Positions 26,366-35,242 of a stretch of DNA of 55,207 nt are shown one piece after another; position 1 is the stretch's first letter; every line of letters begins with the position of its first letter. Made by a program: the position numbers and the translations under genes. Location: assembly GCA_964492185.1 (NCBI GenBank), contig CAZBJH010000007.1, positions 1-55,207 of the forward strand. Reading direction: 5' to 3'. The notes below the pieces were generated by a model, which saw only the letters and a list, made by a program, of their open reading frames with translations, was not told where the DNA came from and ran no database searches. The stretch comes from JAFGSZ01 sp964492185. GTDB taxonomy: Bacteria; Bacteroidota; Bacteroidia; Bacteroidales; UBA10428.

Positions 26366-28477
26366 TTACATCTTTATCCCCTTCCTTTCCAAAAGCGGGT
26401 CAATCTTTGGTTCCTCTCCCCTGAAGCGCACGTATAGTTTCATCGGGTCTTCGGTGCCGCCTCTTTCAAGTATGTTTTCCCTGAAAGACGTGGCAGTCTG
26501 CTGATCAAACAAACCCTTTTCTTTAAACGCGGCAAATGCATCTGCATCGAGCACTTCCGCCCACATATAACTATAATAGCCTGAAGAATAACCCCCGCTG
26601 AAGATATGCTGAAAATATGTGCTTCTGTAACGCGGTTCTATCTCCGGTATCAGACCTATCCTGTTAAGAACATCCTCTTCAAACCGAGCCACATCTGAAG
26701 TAAAAGGTCCGGTAAGGGTATGATAATCCATATCCAGAAATGATGCAGCAAGATATTCAGTCATCGCAAATCCCTGATTAAAAAATTTGCTGTTGCTGAT
26801 CTTTTCTATAAGTTCATCAGGTATTGGTTCACCTGTCTGGTAATGTTTGGCATACATTTTCAATACCTCGGGTTCAGCCCCCCAGTTTTCCATAATTTGC
26901 GAAGGCAGTTCAACAAAATCCCTTGGTACATTAGTTCCCGACAGGCTACGATAGGTACAATTTGAAAGAAGTCCGTGTAACCCGTGTCCGAATTCATGGA
27001 AAAGGGTCAATACTTCATCGAGACTTAACAATGCCGGTTGGCCACCGGCAGGGGCCGTAAAATTAAAAACATTGGTGATCACCGGAGTGATAATAGAATC
27101 ATTTTCTTTATATTGTGGCCTGTACTCGCTCATCCAGGCACCTGCCCTTTTGCTTTCCCGGGGGAAAAAATCCATAAACAAAATTCCAATATGAGAACCG
27201 TCACTCTCCCGGATCTCATAAACCTCAACATCTTCATGATAAACAGGAATATCATCCCTTGGAACAGCCTTTATTCCATAAAGATTCTCTGCAACTGCAA
27301 ACACACCATCACGAACATTCTCAAGTTTGAAATAGGGACGAAGTTCTTCTTCATCAAGGTCAAAATTTTGCTTTTTTACCTTTTCGGCATAATACCACCA
27401 ATCCCATGAAGCAAGTTTATAATCTCCTCCCTCTGAATCAATGATTTCCTGCATTTCTTTAACTTCACTTTTTGCCATGGGCAATGCCGCATCCCAAAGT
27501 TTTTCAAGTAAATCATAAACACTGGCAGGTTCTTTGGCCATATTGTCTTCAAGAACATAACGCGCATGTGTGGGATAGCCAAGTAATCCAGCCCTTTCCA
27601 GGCGAAGATTTACCATTTTTGAGATGATTTCCGTATTATTATGCTCATTATCATTATACCCCCGCGTGCAATAGGCCTCGTATAACTCTTTTCTCAGATC
27701 CCGGTTATCGGCATACTGAAGAAACGGGATCATACTGGGCTTATGCGTGGTAAATAACCATTTGCCTTCCATATCTGCATTTTTTGCAGCTTCGGCGGCA
27801 TTGGCAATGACCTGGTCAGGTAAACCTGACAGTTCACTTTCATCTTCAATCACCATTTGATAATCATTTGTTTCTGCCAGTACGTTCTCACCAAACGTCA
27901 GGGATAATACAGACAACTCCTCATTGATCTTCCTGAGCTTATCCTTATCATCTTCTGAAAGATTTGCCCCTCCCCTTACAAAGGATTTATATGTTTCTTC
28001 GAGCAATTTATGCTGTTCGGTGGTAAGCGACAATTCGCCCCTGGTGTCATAAACCGCTTTAACCCGGGCAAAAAGATCAACATTCAGCAAAATATCATCC
28101 CTGTGCTTCGAGAGCATTGGGGCAATATCTTTTGCAATTTTCTGTATCCCATCATTTGTATGGGCTGAATTCTGATTGTAAAAAAGTGCGGTTACCCGGT
28201 CGAGTAAAAGACCGCTTTTTTCCAGTGCTTCGATTGTATTGTCAAAGGCAGGCTCTTCAGTGCTGTTGACAATTTCTTCTACTTCCTTCTTTTGCCGGTC
28301 AATACCTTCTTCAACTGCCGGCAGGTAGTGTGCATTATCAACCATATCGAAAGGAGGTACCTGGAAAGGTGTCTCATAAGTTAAAAGTAAAGGATTGATT
28401 ACCTGCTTTTTTGATTCCATAGTACACGCACTTATTATAATTCCGGTAAAAAGTACAAAAATGAACGATTTTTTCAT
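26366..28477 (-). CDS. dcp: M3 family zinc metallopeptidase (peptidyl-dipeptidase Dcp-like), lipoprotein
   Basis: This is 703 aa from the ATG at 28477. The SPII signal (MKKSFIFVLFTGIIISAC) puts the lipid Cys at residue 18, so the enzyme should be anchored in the envelope. The M3 zinc site is LTLFHEFGHGLHG (His494, Glu495, His498) and the third ligand is in FVELPSQIMENW (Glu523). Length matches Dcp/oligopeptidase A (about 680-700). Dcp removes dipeptides from peptide C-termini. The upstream ATG at 28492 adds five residues before the signal and is less likely. It is a single gene, with a repeat element just upstream. Confidence 0.92.
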   Translation of the reverse strand: MKKSFIFVLFTGIIISACTMESKKQVINPLLLTYETPFQVPPFDMVDNAHYLPAVEEGIDRQKKEVEEIVNSTEEPAFDNTIEALEKSGLLLDRVTALFYNQNSAHTNDGIQKIAKDIAPMLSKHRDDILLNVDLFARVKAVYDTRGELSLTTEQHKLLEETYKSFVRGGANLSEDDKDKLRKINEELSVLSLTFGENVLAETNDYQMVIEDESELSGLPDQVIANAAEAAKNADMEGKWLFTTHKPSMIPFLQYADNRDLRKELYEAYCTRGYNDNEHNNTEIISKMVNLRLERAGLLGYPTHARYVLEDNMAKEPASVYDLLEKLWDAALPMAKSEVKEMQEIIDSEGGDYKLASWDWWYYAEKVKKQNFDLDEEELRPYFKLENVRDGVFAVAENLYGIKAVPRDDIPVYHEDVEVYEIRESDGSHIGILFMDFFPRESKRAGAWMSEYRPQYKENDSIITPVITNVFNFTAPAGGQPALLSLDEVLTLFHEFGHGLHGLLSNCTYRSLSGTNVPRDFVELPSQIMENWGAEPEVLKMYAKHYQTGEPIPDELIEKISNSKFFNQGFAMTEYLAASFLDMDYHTLTGPFTSDVARFEEDVLNRIGLIPEIEPRYRSTYFQHIFSGGYSSGYYSYMWAEVLDADAFAAFKEKGLFDQQTATSFRENILERGGTEDPMKLYVRFRGEEPKIDPLLERKGIKM

Positions 28478-28512
28478 ATGTATTATTTTCATTATGAGTT
28501 TTACTATTCTAT

Positions 28513-28728
28513 CCTGTATTATTCATGCGTCAAGTTTGGGGCAGATGCAAGGCGTCGGAAGCTGAAGCTGTAGTAACCTACCGCGAAGCTTTCGCGACGA
28601 AGCAGATGCCCTGAAATTGGCGCGCTTTGTAAAAATGAATGAAAAATAAATTTCACGGTTCTAATTTGTTATTTTAATGTTCTTCAACATATTACATAAT
28701 TATCATTCATTTTTATGAATAATGCAGG
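28513..28728. repeat. MITE-like repeat element, family M2
   Basis: Its ends are the 14-bp inverted repeats cctgtattattcat (28513-28526) and atgaataatgcagg (28715-28728), with one mismatch. Inside are a hairpin cgcgaagctttcgcg and GC-rich sequence unlike the surrounding AT-rich DNA. A 72-codon ORF starting within its right end (28715) is probably accidental. The element fills most of the gap between the divergent dcp and 28949 genes. Confidence 0.65.
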
Positions 28729-28948
28729 CTATATGTTTACATCTAATATAAATGAACTAACGAAAGTACAAATTTCAACCGGGAAAAATATGATTTGTTT
28801 CATGCTTCATGAAAATAATCTGGGAAAAATCAATGTGGTTCCGGGTAATGCTGATATTTTCTGCTGCAAAAAACAGATGATTTTTCATTTGACCCACGCT
28901 ACCTGTAACAATAAATTGTTATTTTCGCCATAATCTAATTGCAGACTT

Positions 28949-29671
28949 ATGCAGGTCAGAAAGATTATACTGTGGATATTTCTTTTATTATTATCAAATA
29001 AATTCTTAAAAGCACAGGATCTTCCTCTCGGGTGGGTAATCCATTATGAACAGGATTTTTCATCCTCTTCGGCAATAAATGATTTTGAATTCACGGATCC
29101 TGCCGTCTGGCAAATTCAAAGATCGGGCAACAACTCTTATCTTGAACTTACCGGGCAAAGTGATTACACGCCTCCTTACCGTTCACCGTGTAACATTGCA
29201 CTGATTTCCGGAGAAATATTCGGAGATTTCATTCTGGAAGCAATGCTTAAGCAATCAGTCAAAGAAGACGAACAAGGTGATATGATAATTGTCTTTGCAA
29301 TGAAAGATTCATCTCATTTTTATTATGCCCACCTGGACGCAAACCCAAATGCCACAACTCGTAATGTCTTTTCGGTGAATGAAGCCCCCAGGCTTCCTGC
29401 AGGTGATCCATTAACAAAAGGTATCATCTGGGAAAAAGACAAATGGCATAAGATAAGGCTTGAAAGGGATATCGTGCGGGGATCTATCAAGGTTTTTTTT
29501 GATAACATGCAAAAGCCCGTTATACAAATTGTAGACCGTACACATATATTGGGCTATATAGGTTTCGGATCGTATGAAGGCACCGGGCAGGTTGATAATA
29601 TTAAAATCTGGGCTCCTACAAGCATCGAAAAAAAAGCAGAAATATTCAATGAAGCAATTAAAGATCAATGA
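28949..29671 (+). CDS. Secreted ConA-like/LamG-type beta-sandwich protein, unknown function
   Basis: This 240-aa protein has a signal peptide (about 1-22, ending LKAQ). The mature part has the layout of a concanavalin-like jelly roll, similar to DUF1080 and LamG domains: YEQDFSSSSAINDFEFTDP, then DFILEAMLKQSV, the HFYYAHLDANP strand and WHKIRLERD, and a last strand VDNIKIW. Such domains bind or hydrolyse sugars, but no catalytic residues are evident. It ends 11 bp before an M3 repeat. It may be a binding protein of the envelope. Confidence 0.7.
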   Translation: MQVRKIILWIFLLLLSNKFLKAQDLPLGWVIHYEQDFSSSSAINDFEFTDPAVWQIQRSGNNSYLELTGQSDYTPPYRSPCNIALISGEIFGDFILEAMLKQSVKEDEQGDMIIVFAMKDSSHFYYAHLDANPNATTRNVFSVNEAPRLPAGDPLTKGIIWEKDKWHKIRLERDIVRGSIKVFFDNMQKPVIQIVDRTHILGYIGFGSYEGTGQVDNIKIWAPTSIEKKAEIFNEAIKDQ

Positions 29672-29681
29672 TAATCAGAAT

Positions 29682-29813
29682 CTGCTGAAAAACACGAAAT
29701 AAATTTATAATGAGTATGATACAGAGATTAATTGTTTGTAAAGTGTCAATTTCCATGCCCTTCTGTTAATAAATATCCTCACCAGCCATCCTTCGTTTTT
29801 TACGGATAATATA
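29682..29813 (+). repeat. Short repeat element family M3, copy C (diverged)
   Basis: It starts with ctgctgaaaaacacgaaat, identical to copy B for 19 bp, continues with attaattgtttgtaaagtg, and ends near ggataatat. The middle has diverged from copies A and B. It lies between the ConA-like gene and the L,D-transpeptidase-like gene. Confidence 0.55.
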
Positions 29814-29861
29814 TTTTTGTAAAAATGAATGTCCGGGTTTATCTGAAACCGTTCAACCCAT

Positions 29862-30620
29862 ATGAAACAAAATCTGATAAACAAATTGAAACTTAAAATT
29901 CTGGCAATTATAATTATTCTATCGGGTTCGGCAATCTGGTCCATGTCGTTTGTTTGGAAAACCGATCCTGTCAACGAGGCCAATGCCCTTAAAAAACCCG
30001 GGAAAGCATTTTATGAATTGTATTTAAATCCCGTTGATACTATTTTGGATCAGGAGGTTCTTACGCTGGCTCTCAATGGTTATTACAGACTCAGACAAAA
30101 CAATAAACTGGAAAATGAGCGCTATCTAACAATTATTGATTATAGCCGGCCTTCATCACAAAAACGTTTTTTCACGATCGATCTGTACGATCAAAATATA
30201 CAGTTTGCCTCATACGTCGCACATGGAAAACACTCAGGGTCTGATCATGCCCGTGAATTTTCAAACCGCCCCGGGTCACATCAAAGTTCACTTGGCTTTT
30301 TCATTACTGGAAATACATACTTTGGTAAACACGGGTATTCATTACGACTCAACGGTATCGAAAAAGGAATAAACCACCTGGCAAAAGAACGTGCAATAGT
30401 GATACACGGTGCAAAATATGTAAGCAAGGAATATATCAACAAGTACGGCCGCCTGGGCCGCAGCTACGGATGTCCGGCAATACCCGCGGAGTTGACAAAA
30501 GAAATAATCAATCAGTTGAAAGAAGGTTCCTGTCTGTTTTGTTATTACCCGGATCCGGAATATCTTACAAGATCTGAACTATCCGCTCCAATTGTTTTGG
30601 TCGAAGATCATGTTAAATGA
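29862..30620 (+). CDS. Murein L,D-transpeptidase catalytic-domain protein (YkuD_2 type)
   Basis: This 252-aa protein has an N-terminal signal/anchor (about 8-30). The domain at about 85-235 matches the YkuD_2 family: ASYVAHGKHSG, then RPGSHQSSLGFF and the active site IHGAKYVS...GRSYGCPAIP with His182 and Cys204. It should act in the periplasm on peptidoglycan peptides, making 3-3 cross-links or attaching other molecules, though this subfamily is little characterised. It converges on the larger L,D-transpeptidase gene at 30613-32331, overlapping by 8 bp. Confidence 0.88.
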   Translation: MKQNLINKLKLKILAIIIILSGSAIWSMSFVWKTDPVNEANALKKPGKAFYELYLNPVDTILDQEVLTLALNGYYRLRQNNKLENERYLTIIDYSRPSSQKRFFTIDLYDQNIQFASYVAHGKHSGSDHAREFSNRPGSHQSSLGFFITGNTYFGKHGYSLRLNGIEKGINHLAKERAIVIHGAKYVSKEYINKYGRLGRSYGCPAIPAELTKEIINQLKEGSCLFCYYPDPEYLTRSELSAPIVLVEDHVK

Positions 30621-32331
30621 ATAACTCTCTGAGAACAGCCTGATCTTTATCGTAAATATCATTATAAAAATAGATATTCAGATTATCATCTGCTTCGCAG
30701 GTAAAATATTTTAAATGGATGTCAAAAGGATCATCTAACCTGATCTCATGCTGAATACCGTTTTTAAGAAGATATTGCAATGAAATACCTTTTTTATTTC
30801 CTGCCTTTTCAGTCATAAGATAACGGGCAAATTGGTAAGGATGTTCGAGGCGGATACATCCATGTGAAAAAGCACGCACCTCTTTTGTAAATAAATTCTT
30901 ATTGGGAGTATCATGCAAATAAACACTGTAAGGATTGGAAAACATAAATTTAATAATCCCCAGTGAATTTGAACGGCTTGCATCCTGACGTACCCGGTAT
31001 TCAAAATCAGATGGGGAAATTTTTTGCCAGTCAATAAGTTTCTCATCAATAATATTTTTATTTTTATCAAGCAGCCTGAACCGGTTTCTGCTAAGATATG
31101 CCGAATCCTTCCTGGCTTTTGGCAATATCTCGTTAATAGTAATGCTTTTCGGAACATTCCAGTATGGGTTGGCTATTATCCGGTCAATCCTGCTCGTCAG
31201 TTCCGGTGTGGGAGTAGCAGGTCTGCCTACAATGACGTTAAATGTTTCACTAACCATATCACTCCTGACGATTTTCAGCTTGAACGAAGGGATATTAACA
31301 TATGCGTAGTGATCGGAGTGCATTGTATCTTTCCTGATCCTCTCCAGGTTAAGAGCTATTTGCTGGTAGCGGATATACGTGGGTACCTCCATGGCACGTA
31401 TGGTATTATCCCCGATAATACCGTCTTCGTGCAGGCCGTGAAATCGTTGAAATTTTTTTATTGCATCAGACAATACTGAATCATTAATAGTAATTGCAGT
31501 ATCGATATAACCCAGTTCATTCAGTCGATCAACCACCAGCTTTTTACATCCGGCCGAATCTTTTCCCGGATCAGGAATGCTGACCGGATTATCTGAAATA
31601 ACATACTTTGACAGGTACTCCTCCAAAGCTTTTTGTAAATTAACGTAATCCCTTCTTTTTGGTTGTATAGAAAGAATATGATCTGAAAAATCCGAATCCC
31701 CTGCAACATGAAGATATGAAGGAAGAGAATGAACAAATTCTTCATAACCTGATGATGTGCTTATTGATGAATATCCTCTCCGAAGATGGATCATAAAATC
31801 CATACATGCTCTGGTCAGTCCTACTTCATACTGCTGACGGATCCTGATCCTGGATTCATCCTCAGTTTCATTATGCATCAACAAATTCTCCAGTAATTCA
31901 AGCCGGGCATAATTGTACCATTCATTATTCAAACCATAATGATTTGAATTATTTAATAATTCCATCAGTTGCTCAGCCTTTTCGTTCGGTTTAAAATTGA
32001 CGGTCCAGGCAGGGCAATATTTATTCAGACGGTAAAACTCCTTTATCTGAACCGCATGATCAATCCCGTTGCCAGTATCTGAGATCATCGTATTAATAGA
32101 CGCGTGCAAATGTTGTTGAAAAGGCTCCAAATATATTTCAATGGCCTGCTTTCGTAAATTTGAATGCGAACTCTGGTATCCTGAGGCAATTAACAATAAA
32201 GCAAATAATCCTATGGTTTTAATAAAAGTAAGGCAAGTACTGCTGAAGCATCTCTTTCTCGTGTCAGGCCGGTATGATCCTGAATTGATTATGGCAAATC
32301 CTTCTTTATGATATGCTGTAATGCCCCTCAT
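30613..32331 (-). CDS. YcbB/LdtD-like L,D-transpeptidase with peptidoglycan-binding domain
   Basis: This 572-aa protein has a membrane or signal segment at about 37-52. A scaffold domain (about 65-255) is followed by a PG_binding_1 domain (about 275-330; AIKKFQRFHGLHEDGIIG) and a YkuD catalytic domain (about 345-530). Its active site is SHGCIRLEHP with Cys492 and His490, and VGRPATPTPEL and NPYWNVPKSI are typical of the YcbB group. It forms 3-3 cross-links in peptidoglycan and confers tolerance to beta-lactams in other bacteria. The start may lie further downstream because 36 residues precede the hydrophobic segment. Confidence 0.92.
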   Translation of the reverse strand: MRGITAYHKEGFAIINSGSYRPDTRKRCFSSTCLTFIKTIGLFALLLIASGYQSSHSNLRKQAIEIYLEPFQQHLHASINTMISDTGNGIDHAVQIKEFYRLNKYCPAWTVNFKPNEKAEQLMELLNNSNHYGLNNEWYNYARLELLENLLMHNETEDESRIRIRQQYEVGLTRACMDFMIHLRRGYSSISTSSGYEEFVHSLPSYLHVAGDSDFSDHILSIQPKRRDYVNLQKALEEYLSKYVISDNPVSIPDPGKDSAGCKKLVVDRLNELGYIDTAITINDSVLSDAIKKFQRFHGLHEDGIIGDNTIRAMEVPTYIRYQQIALNLERIRKDTMHSDHYAYVNIPSFKLKIVRSDMVSETFNVIVGRPATPTPELTSRIDRIIANPYWNVPKSITINEILPKARKDSAYLSRNRFRLLDKNKNIIDEKLIDWQKISPSDFEYRVRQDASRSNSLGIIKFMFSNPYSVYLHDTPNKNLFTKEVRAFSHGCIRLEHPYQFARYLMTEKAGNKKGISLQYLLKNGIQHEIRLDDPFDIHLKYFTCEADDNLNIYFYNDIYDKDQAVLRELFI

Positions 32332-32657
32332 TTTTTCACTCCTGAATATTTGACTTTACTGATATATACGTCAATTTATTCCTGAAGTGATTTTTATTAC
32401 ATTAACTGGTTTATTGCTTTGATGAATTTTTTTTATGACAGGATTAAAAATCTCTCATACTTATAACACGCTGTTTATAAAATTGTTACGCCATCTTATT
32501 TATGAAATTATCACATAAAACCTTAACTATGAGAGATAACAGAAGACAAATAATAATCCATTCCCGAAAGGTAAATCGTATAAATGATTCACTTCCGGGA
32601 TGTATTCAGAAGAAAGATTTAAAATATAAATAATCAGGTAAAAAACAGGAATATTTT
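32332..32657. other. Intergenic, AT-rich
   Basis: It holds the promoter region of the L,D-transpeptidase gene and the far end of the 40-aa ORF region. I see no repeats, terminators or further ORFs. Confidence 0.4.
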
Positions 32658-32780
32658 CTATAAACTTTTATTAATATCACTTAACTTTTCCCAAATCTCA
32701 TTAAGCTCTTTTGGATTGACCTCTTCAATAACTACCCTGTTTTTCTTATCGATTTTTTCTTTGTGTTTATTGTTACTCAT
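32658..32780 (-). CDS. Putative 40-aa charged small protein
   Basis: An ATG at 32780 opens a frame of 40 codons ending at a TAG. The product begins MSNNKHKEKIDKK and continues VVIEEVNPKELNEIWEKL. It is very rich in Lys and Glu, predicted helical and cytosolic, with protein-like composition in an otherwise empty AT-rich gap. It is too short to assign. The case for it is codon composition and the absence of a competing ORF. Confidence 0.4.
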   Translation of the reverse strand: MSNNKHKEKIDKKNRVVIEEVNPKELNEIWEKLSDINKSL

Positions 32781-32891
32781 ATCTATATTGAATGTTGAGA
32801 ATTTGTGACCAATAATATTGTTAGCGAAAATTACAAATTATTCATTAAAATCAAATATAAAATTGACAAAACATAAAAATTTGGTTATTAA

Positions 32892-33443
32892 TTAATTATC
32901 TGAAACCATAAACTCAAGCGGCCGGCTGGAGTACCAAATTGTTGTGCCCGTTTTATTCCACGCCCAAACAGCCCAATAATAATGGTTTCCTGTTATTAAC
33001 GGTTCCGGTGATGAAACAGTTACATAATTACCGTTTTTAACATTTACACCGTCGCTATAACTTACATGGCCATCCTTGCCGGAATTCATACCTGAATGCC
33101 AGGCCCAATACAGATCATCGGTATTACTTATATTCCCGCCCGTGATAAGTATCTGTTCAGAAAAAATACCGGCATATATTAACGGTACACCAACACTATC
33201 CCATTTCAATACCGGGGTTGATGTCAGGGTATCGGGAAAACCTGCAATATTGGCAGAATCACCGGTGACCATGACCGTATGTCCCTTTTCGGATAAATAC
33301 TCATAACAAGGGATTCTGATCACCATGCTGTTATTGAATAACAGATCTTCATTATAAACCTCTGTTATTTCCCCGTTTTCCTCACAGGCCCATAAGCTGG
33401 CAACTATCAGAACCACGGGAATTACGCGTTTAAATATTTTCAT
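32892..33443 (-). CDS. Lipoprotein of unknown function, Fn3-like
   Basis: This 183-aa protein has an SPII signal with lipobox SLWAC (Cys20). The mature part looks like a beta-sandwich: DLYWAWHSGMNSGKDGH, then YYWAVWAWNKTGTTIWYSSRP, where alternating aromatics suit an Fn3-like fold. No family recognised. It starts 9 bp after the stop of the 33453-34724 gene on the same strand, so the two form a probable operon; they may work together at the outer membrane. Confidence 0.75.
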   Translation of the reverse strand: MKIFKRVIPVVLIVASLWACEENGEITEVYNEDLLFNNSMVIRIPCYEYLSEKGHTVMVTGDSANIAGFPDTLTSTPVLKWDSVGVPLIYAGIFSEQILITGGNISNTDDLYWAWHSGMNSGKDGHVSYSDGVNVKNGNYVTVSSPEPLITGNHYYWAVWAWNKTGTTIWYSSRPLEFMVSDN

Positions 33444-33452
33444 TATTCAAAT

Positions 33453-34724
33453 CTAAAAATTTACCTGTATACCGAAGTTAAGCAGTATATCACTCTTTCT
33501 AACCTGTATATCATAATCAACAGCATTCCCGAATTCCGAAAAAATATACTCTTTCACCTTCATTTCATATGATAAATATCGTGCTTCAAAAAAAAGTGAC
33601 TTATTCATATCCAAAAACACACGGCTACCAACAAAGGGCTGTATAGAAACACCTCTGTTCAAAAGTGACAAACCTGCTGAAATACCGGTATACGTAGAAA
33701 AATAACGCCTGTCCGGTGAAGTTATCCAAAATATCACCGAAGGACCTGCAAAAGCATTTAAATAAATTGAATCAACACTGGCCTCATCCGCCCCCGGCAA
33801 TGTTGAATACTGAGAAGTATGCGCCGCGAAGATGAGTGAAATATCGCCACCTGCAGCTAACCTGTTGAAATTTTTAAATGGTATCCTGTAATAATATGAA
33901 AGATCAATAAACCAGTTGTCTTTTGTCAGAAAAGGGAATGATAATCGCAATGACAGATTATGCCGGGAAAGATCAGGAATTACAGGAGCATACCTCATCT
34001 TTAACTTCAAAAGATTTCCGGTATACTCGGAAAACATAAAACTATGCCTTAGTGATTTGAATCCTTTCCCTGACAACAGGATATGAACGGAATCAGTTAT
34101 GTTCTCTGTCGAGACGGAAGAAATAAACATCCCGTTATATAAGCAGTTCCAGTAATTATCATTATCATAAAAACATCCCGGCGTGATCAATGTATCCACC
34201 GGAATATCATTTCTTTTTACAGTCACGTTAATACCCTCCAGCGGACTGCTACCCGCGAAAACCCTTCCTCTGACCAGTATGTTATATTTAGGAAGTAAGC
34301 TGATTATCAGGTTATCCTGAGAAAATTCCTTATTTATTAAGACCAGCGTGTCAAGGTCCCTGTAATCATTATGATATATGTGCGTTACCAGCTTCTCTCC
34401 CTTCACTTTCTCGGGCAATGCAATACCAAATAAACCATGATCTGCTGATCTGGTAACATATTTCTTATCCTCAACTGAAATCTCTATAATAGCATCTTCA
34501 ATGTATTCATGAAAAATACTGATCAACTGACCCTTGAGTATAACCTCATTTTCAGATGAATTATTTACAGGAAAAGCATCTATCAATGAATCGCAAAATT
34601 CAACCGGCTTAACCAATACAGAATCATTTCTAAAGTATGAGATACCGTTTTCATTTAATTGTGATAAAATATCACATGAGAAAAAAATTCCCAAAAATAA
34701 AATAATTACGCCTGATATTTTCAT
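33453..34724 (-). CDS. Outer-membrane-associated protein with CarboxypepD_reg-like domain
   Basis: This 423-aa protein has a signal peptide (about 1-21). The N-terminal part (about 60-150) has the regulatory carboxypeptidase-like pattern ILKGQLISIFHEYIEDAIIEI, followed by a second similar domain (about 150-240; VRGRVFAGSSPLEGINVTV). The C-terminal half (about 250-423) has alternating strands and ends in a hydrophobic strand with terminal Phe (LNFGIQVNF), as in outer-membrane beta-barrels. The function is unknown. It lies upstream of the lipoprotein gene in one operon. Confidence 0.7.
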   Translation of the reverse strand: MKISGVIILFLGIFFSCDILSQLNENGISYFRNDSVLVKPVEFCDSLIDAFPVNNSSENEVILKGQLISIFHEYIEDAIIEISVEDKKYVTRSADHGLFGIALPEKVKGEKLVTHIYHNDYRDLDTLVLINKEFSQDNLIISLLPKYNILVRGRVFAGSSPLEGINVTVKRNDIPVDTLITPGCFYDNDNYWNCLYNGMFISSVSTENITDSVHILLSGKGFKSLRHSFMFSEYTGNLLKLKMRYAPVIPDLSRHNLSLRLSFPFLTKDNWFIDLSYYYRIPFKNFNRLAAGGDISLIFAAHTSQYSTLPGADEASVDSIYLNAFAGPSVIFWITSPDRRYFSTYTGISAGLSLLNRGVSIQPFVGSRVFLDMNKSLFFEARYLSYEMKVKEYIFSEFGNAVDYDIQVRKSDILLNFGIQVNF

Positions 34725-34824
34725 TATCCGTTAATTGGATCAATCAATATTTAATTAAAGTACGATAAAAAAATGAAATAGTTTGAATTGACTATAATTT
34801 TTCCTTTTTGTATAATATATATTT

Positions 34825-34852
34825 TTTGAATTAAAAAAAATAGTTACTTTTG
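34825..34852 (+). promoter_or_regulatory. Probable Bacteroidetes-type promoter of rpsT
   Basis: A TTTG (34825-34828) is followed 16 bp later by TACTTTTG (34845-34852), matching the Bacteroidetes -7 consensus TAnnTTTG. Spacing is a little shorter than usual. The rpsT start follows 51 bp downstream. Confidence 0.5.
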
Positions 34853-34903
34853 TCGTCCTTAATCAGGAAGCATTTTACTTATAGTATAGAAAAGTTAATA
34901 ATT

Positions 34904-35155
34904 ATGGCAAATCATCAATCTGCACTGAAAAGAATACGGCAAAACGAAAGCAGGAGAATACAGAACAAATATTATTCAAGGACAGCCAGAAATGCAGTGA
35001 AAAATTTAAGAACCACAACAGATAAAGAAGCTGCAAAGGAATTGTTGCCTAAAGTATCCGGCATGCTTGACAAGCTTGTAAGAAGAAATACTATTCATAA
35101 GAATAAAGCTGCCAATCTGAAGTCTGAGCTTACTAAACATGTAAATAAATTATAA
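34904..35155 (+). CDS. rpsT: Small ribosomal subunit protein bS20
   Basis: This is 83 aa from the ATG at 34904, which opens the conserved MANHQSALKR. An upstream in-frame TTG adds 18 residues but would overlap the promoter, so I rejected it. The sequence is Lys/Arg-rich with the bS20 signature HQSALKRIRQNESRR and the helical C-terminal stretch IHKNKAANLKSELT. It binds 16S rRNA early in 30S assembly. It is a single gene with its own promoter and a terminator directly after it. Confidence 0.97.
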   Translation: MANHQSALKRIRQNESRRIQNKYYSRTARNAVKNLRTTTDKEAAKELLPKVSGMLDKLVRRNTIHKNKAANLKSELTKHVNKL

Positions 35156-35174
35156 GCACTAAACCTTTATTTTT

Positions 35175-35208
35175 AAAAACCTCTTTCTTTCAGGAAGGGG
35201 TTTTTTTT
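35175..35208 (+). terminator. Intrinsic terminator after rpsT
   Basis: A 13-bp stem including G-U pairs, aaaaacctctttc (35175-35187) with ggaaggggttttt (35193-35205), ends in a run of eight T. Because it reaches the TTG at 35207, it supports the ATG at 35243 as the radC start. Confidence 0.85.
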
Positions 35209-35242
35209 GTTTCAAAATATTAATGTAAATTGCCTGTACGTT

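Noticed and set aside
28715..28933. 72-codon plus-strand ORF before the ConA-like gene
   Set aside because: It starts inside the right inverted repeat of an M2 element and shows no family features.
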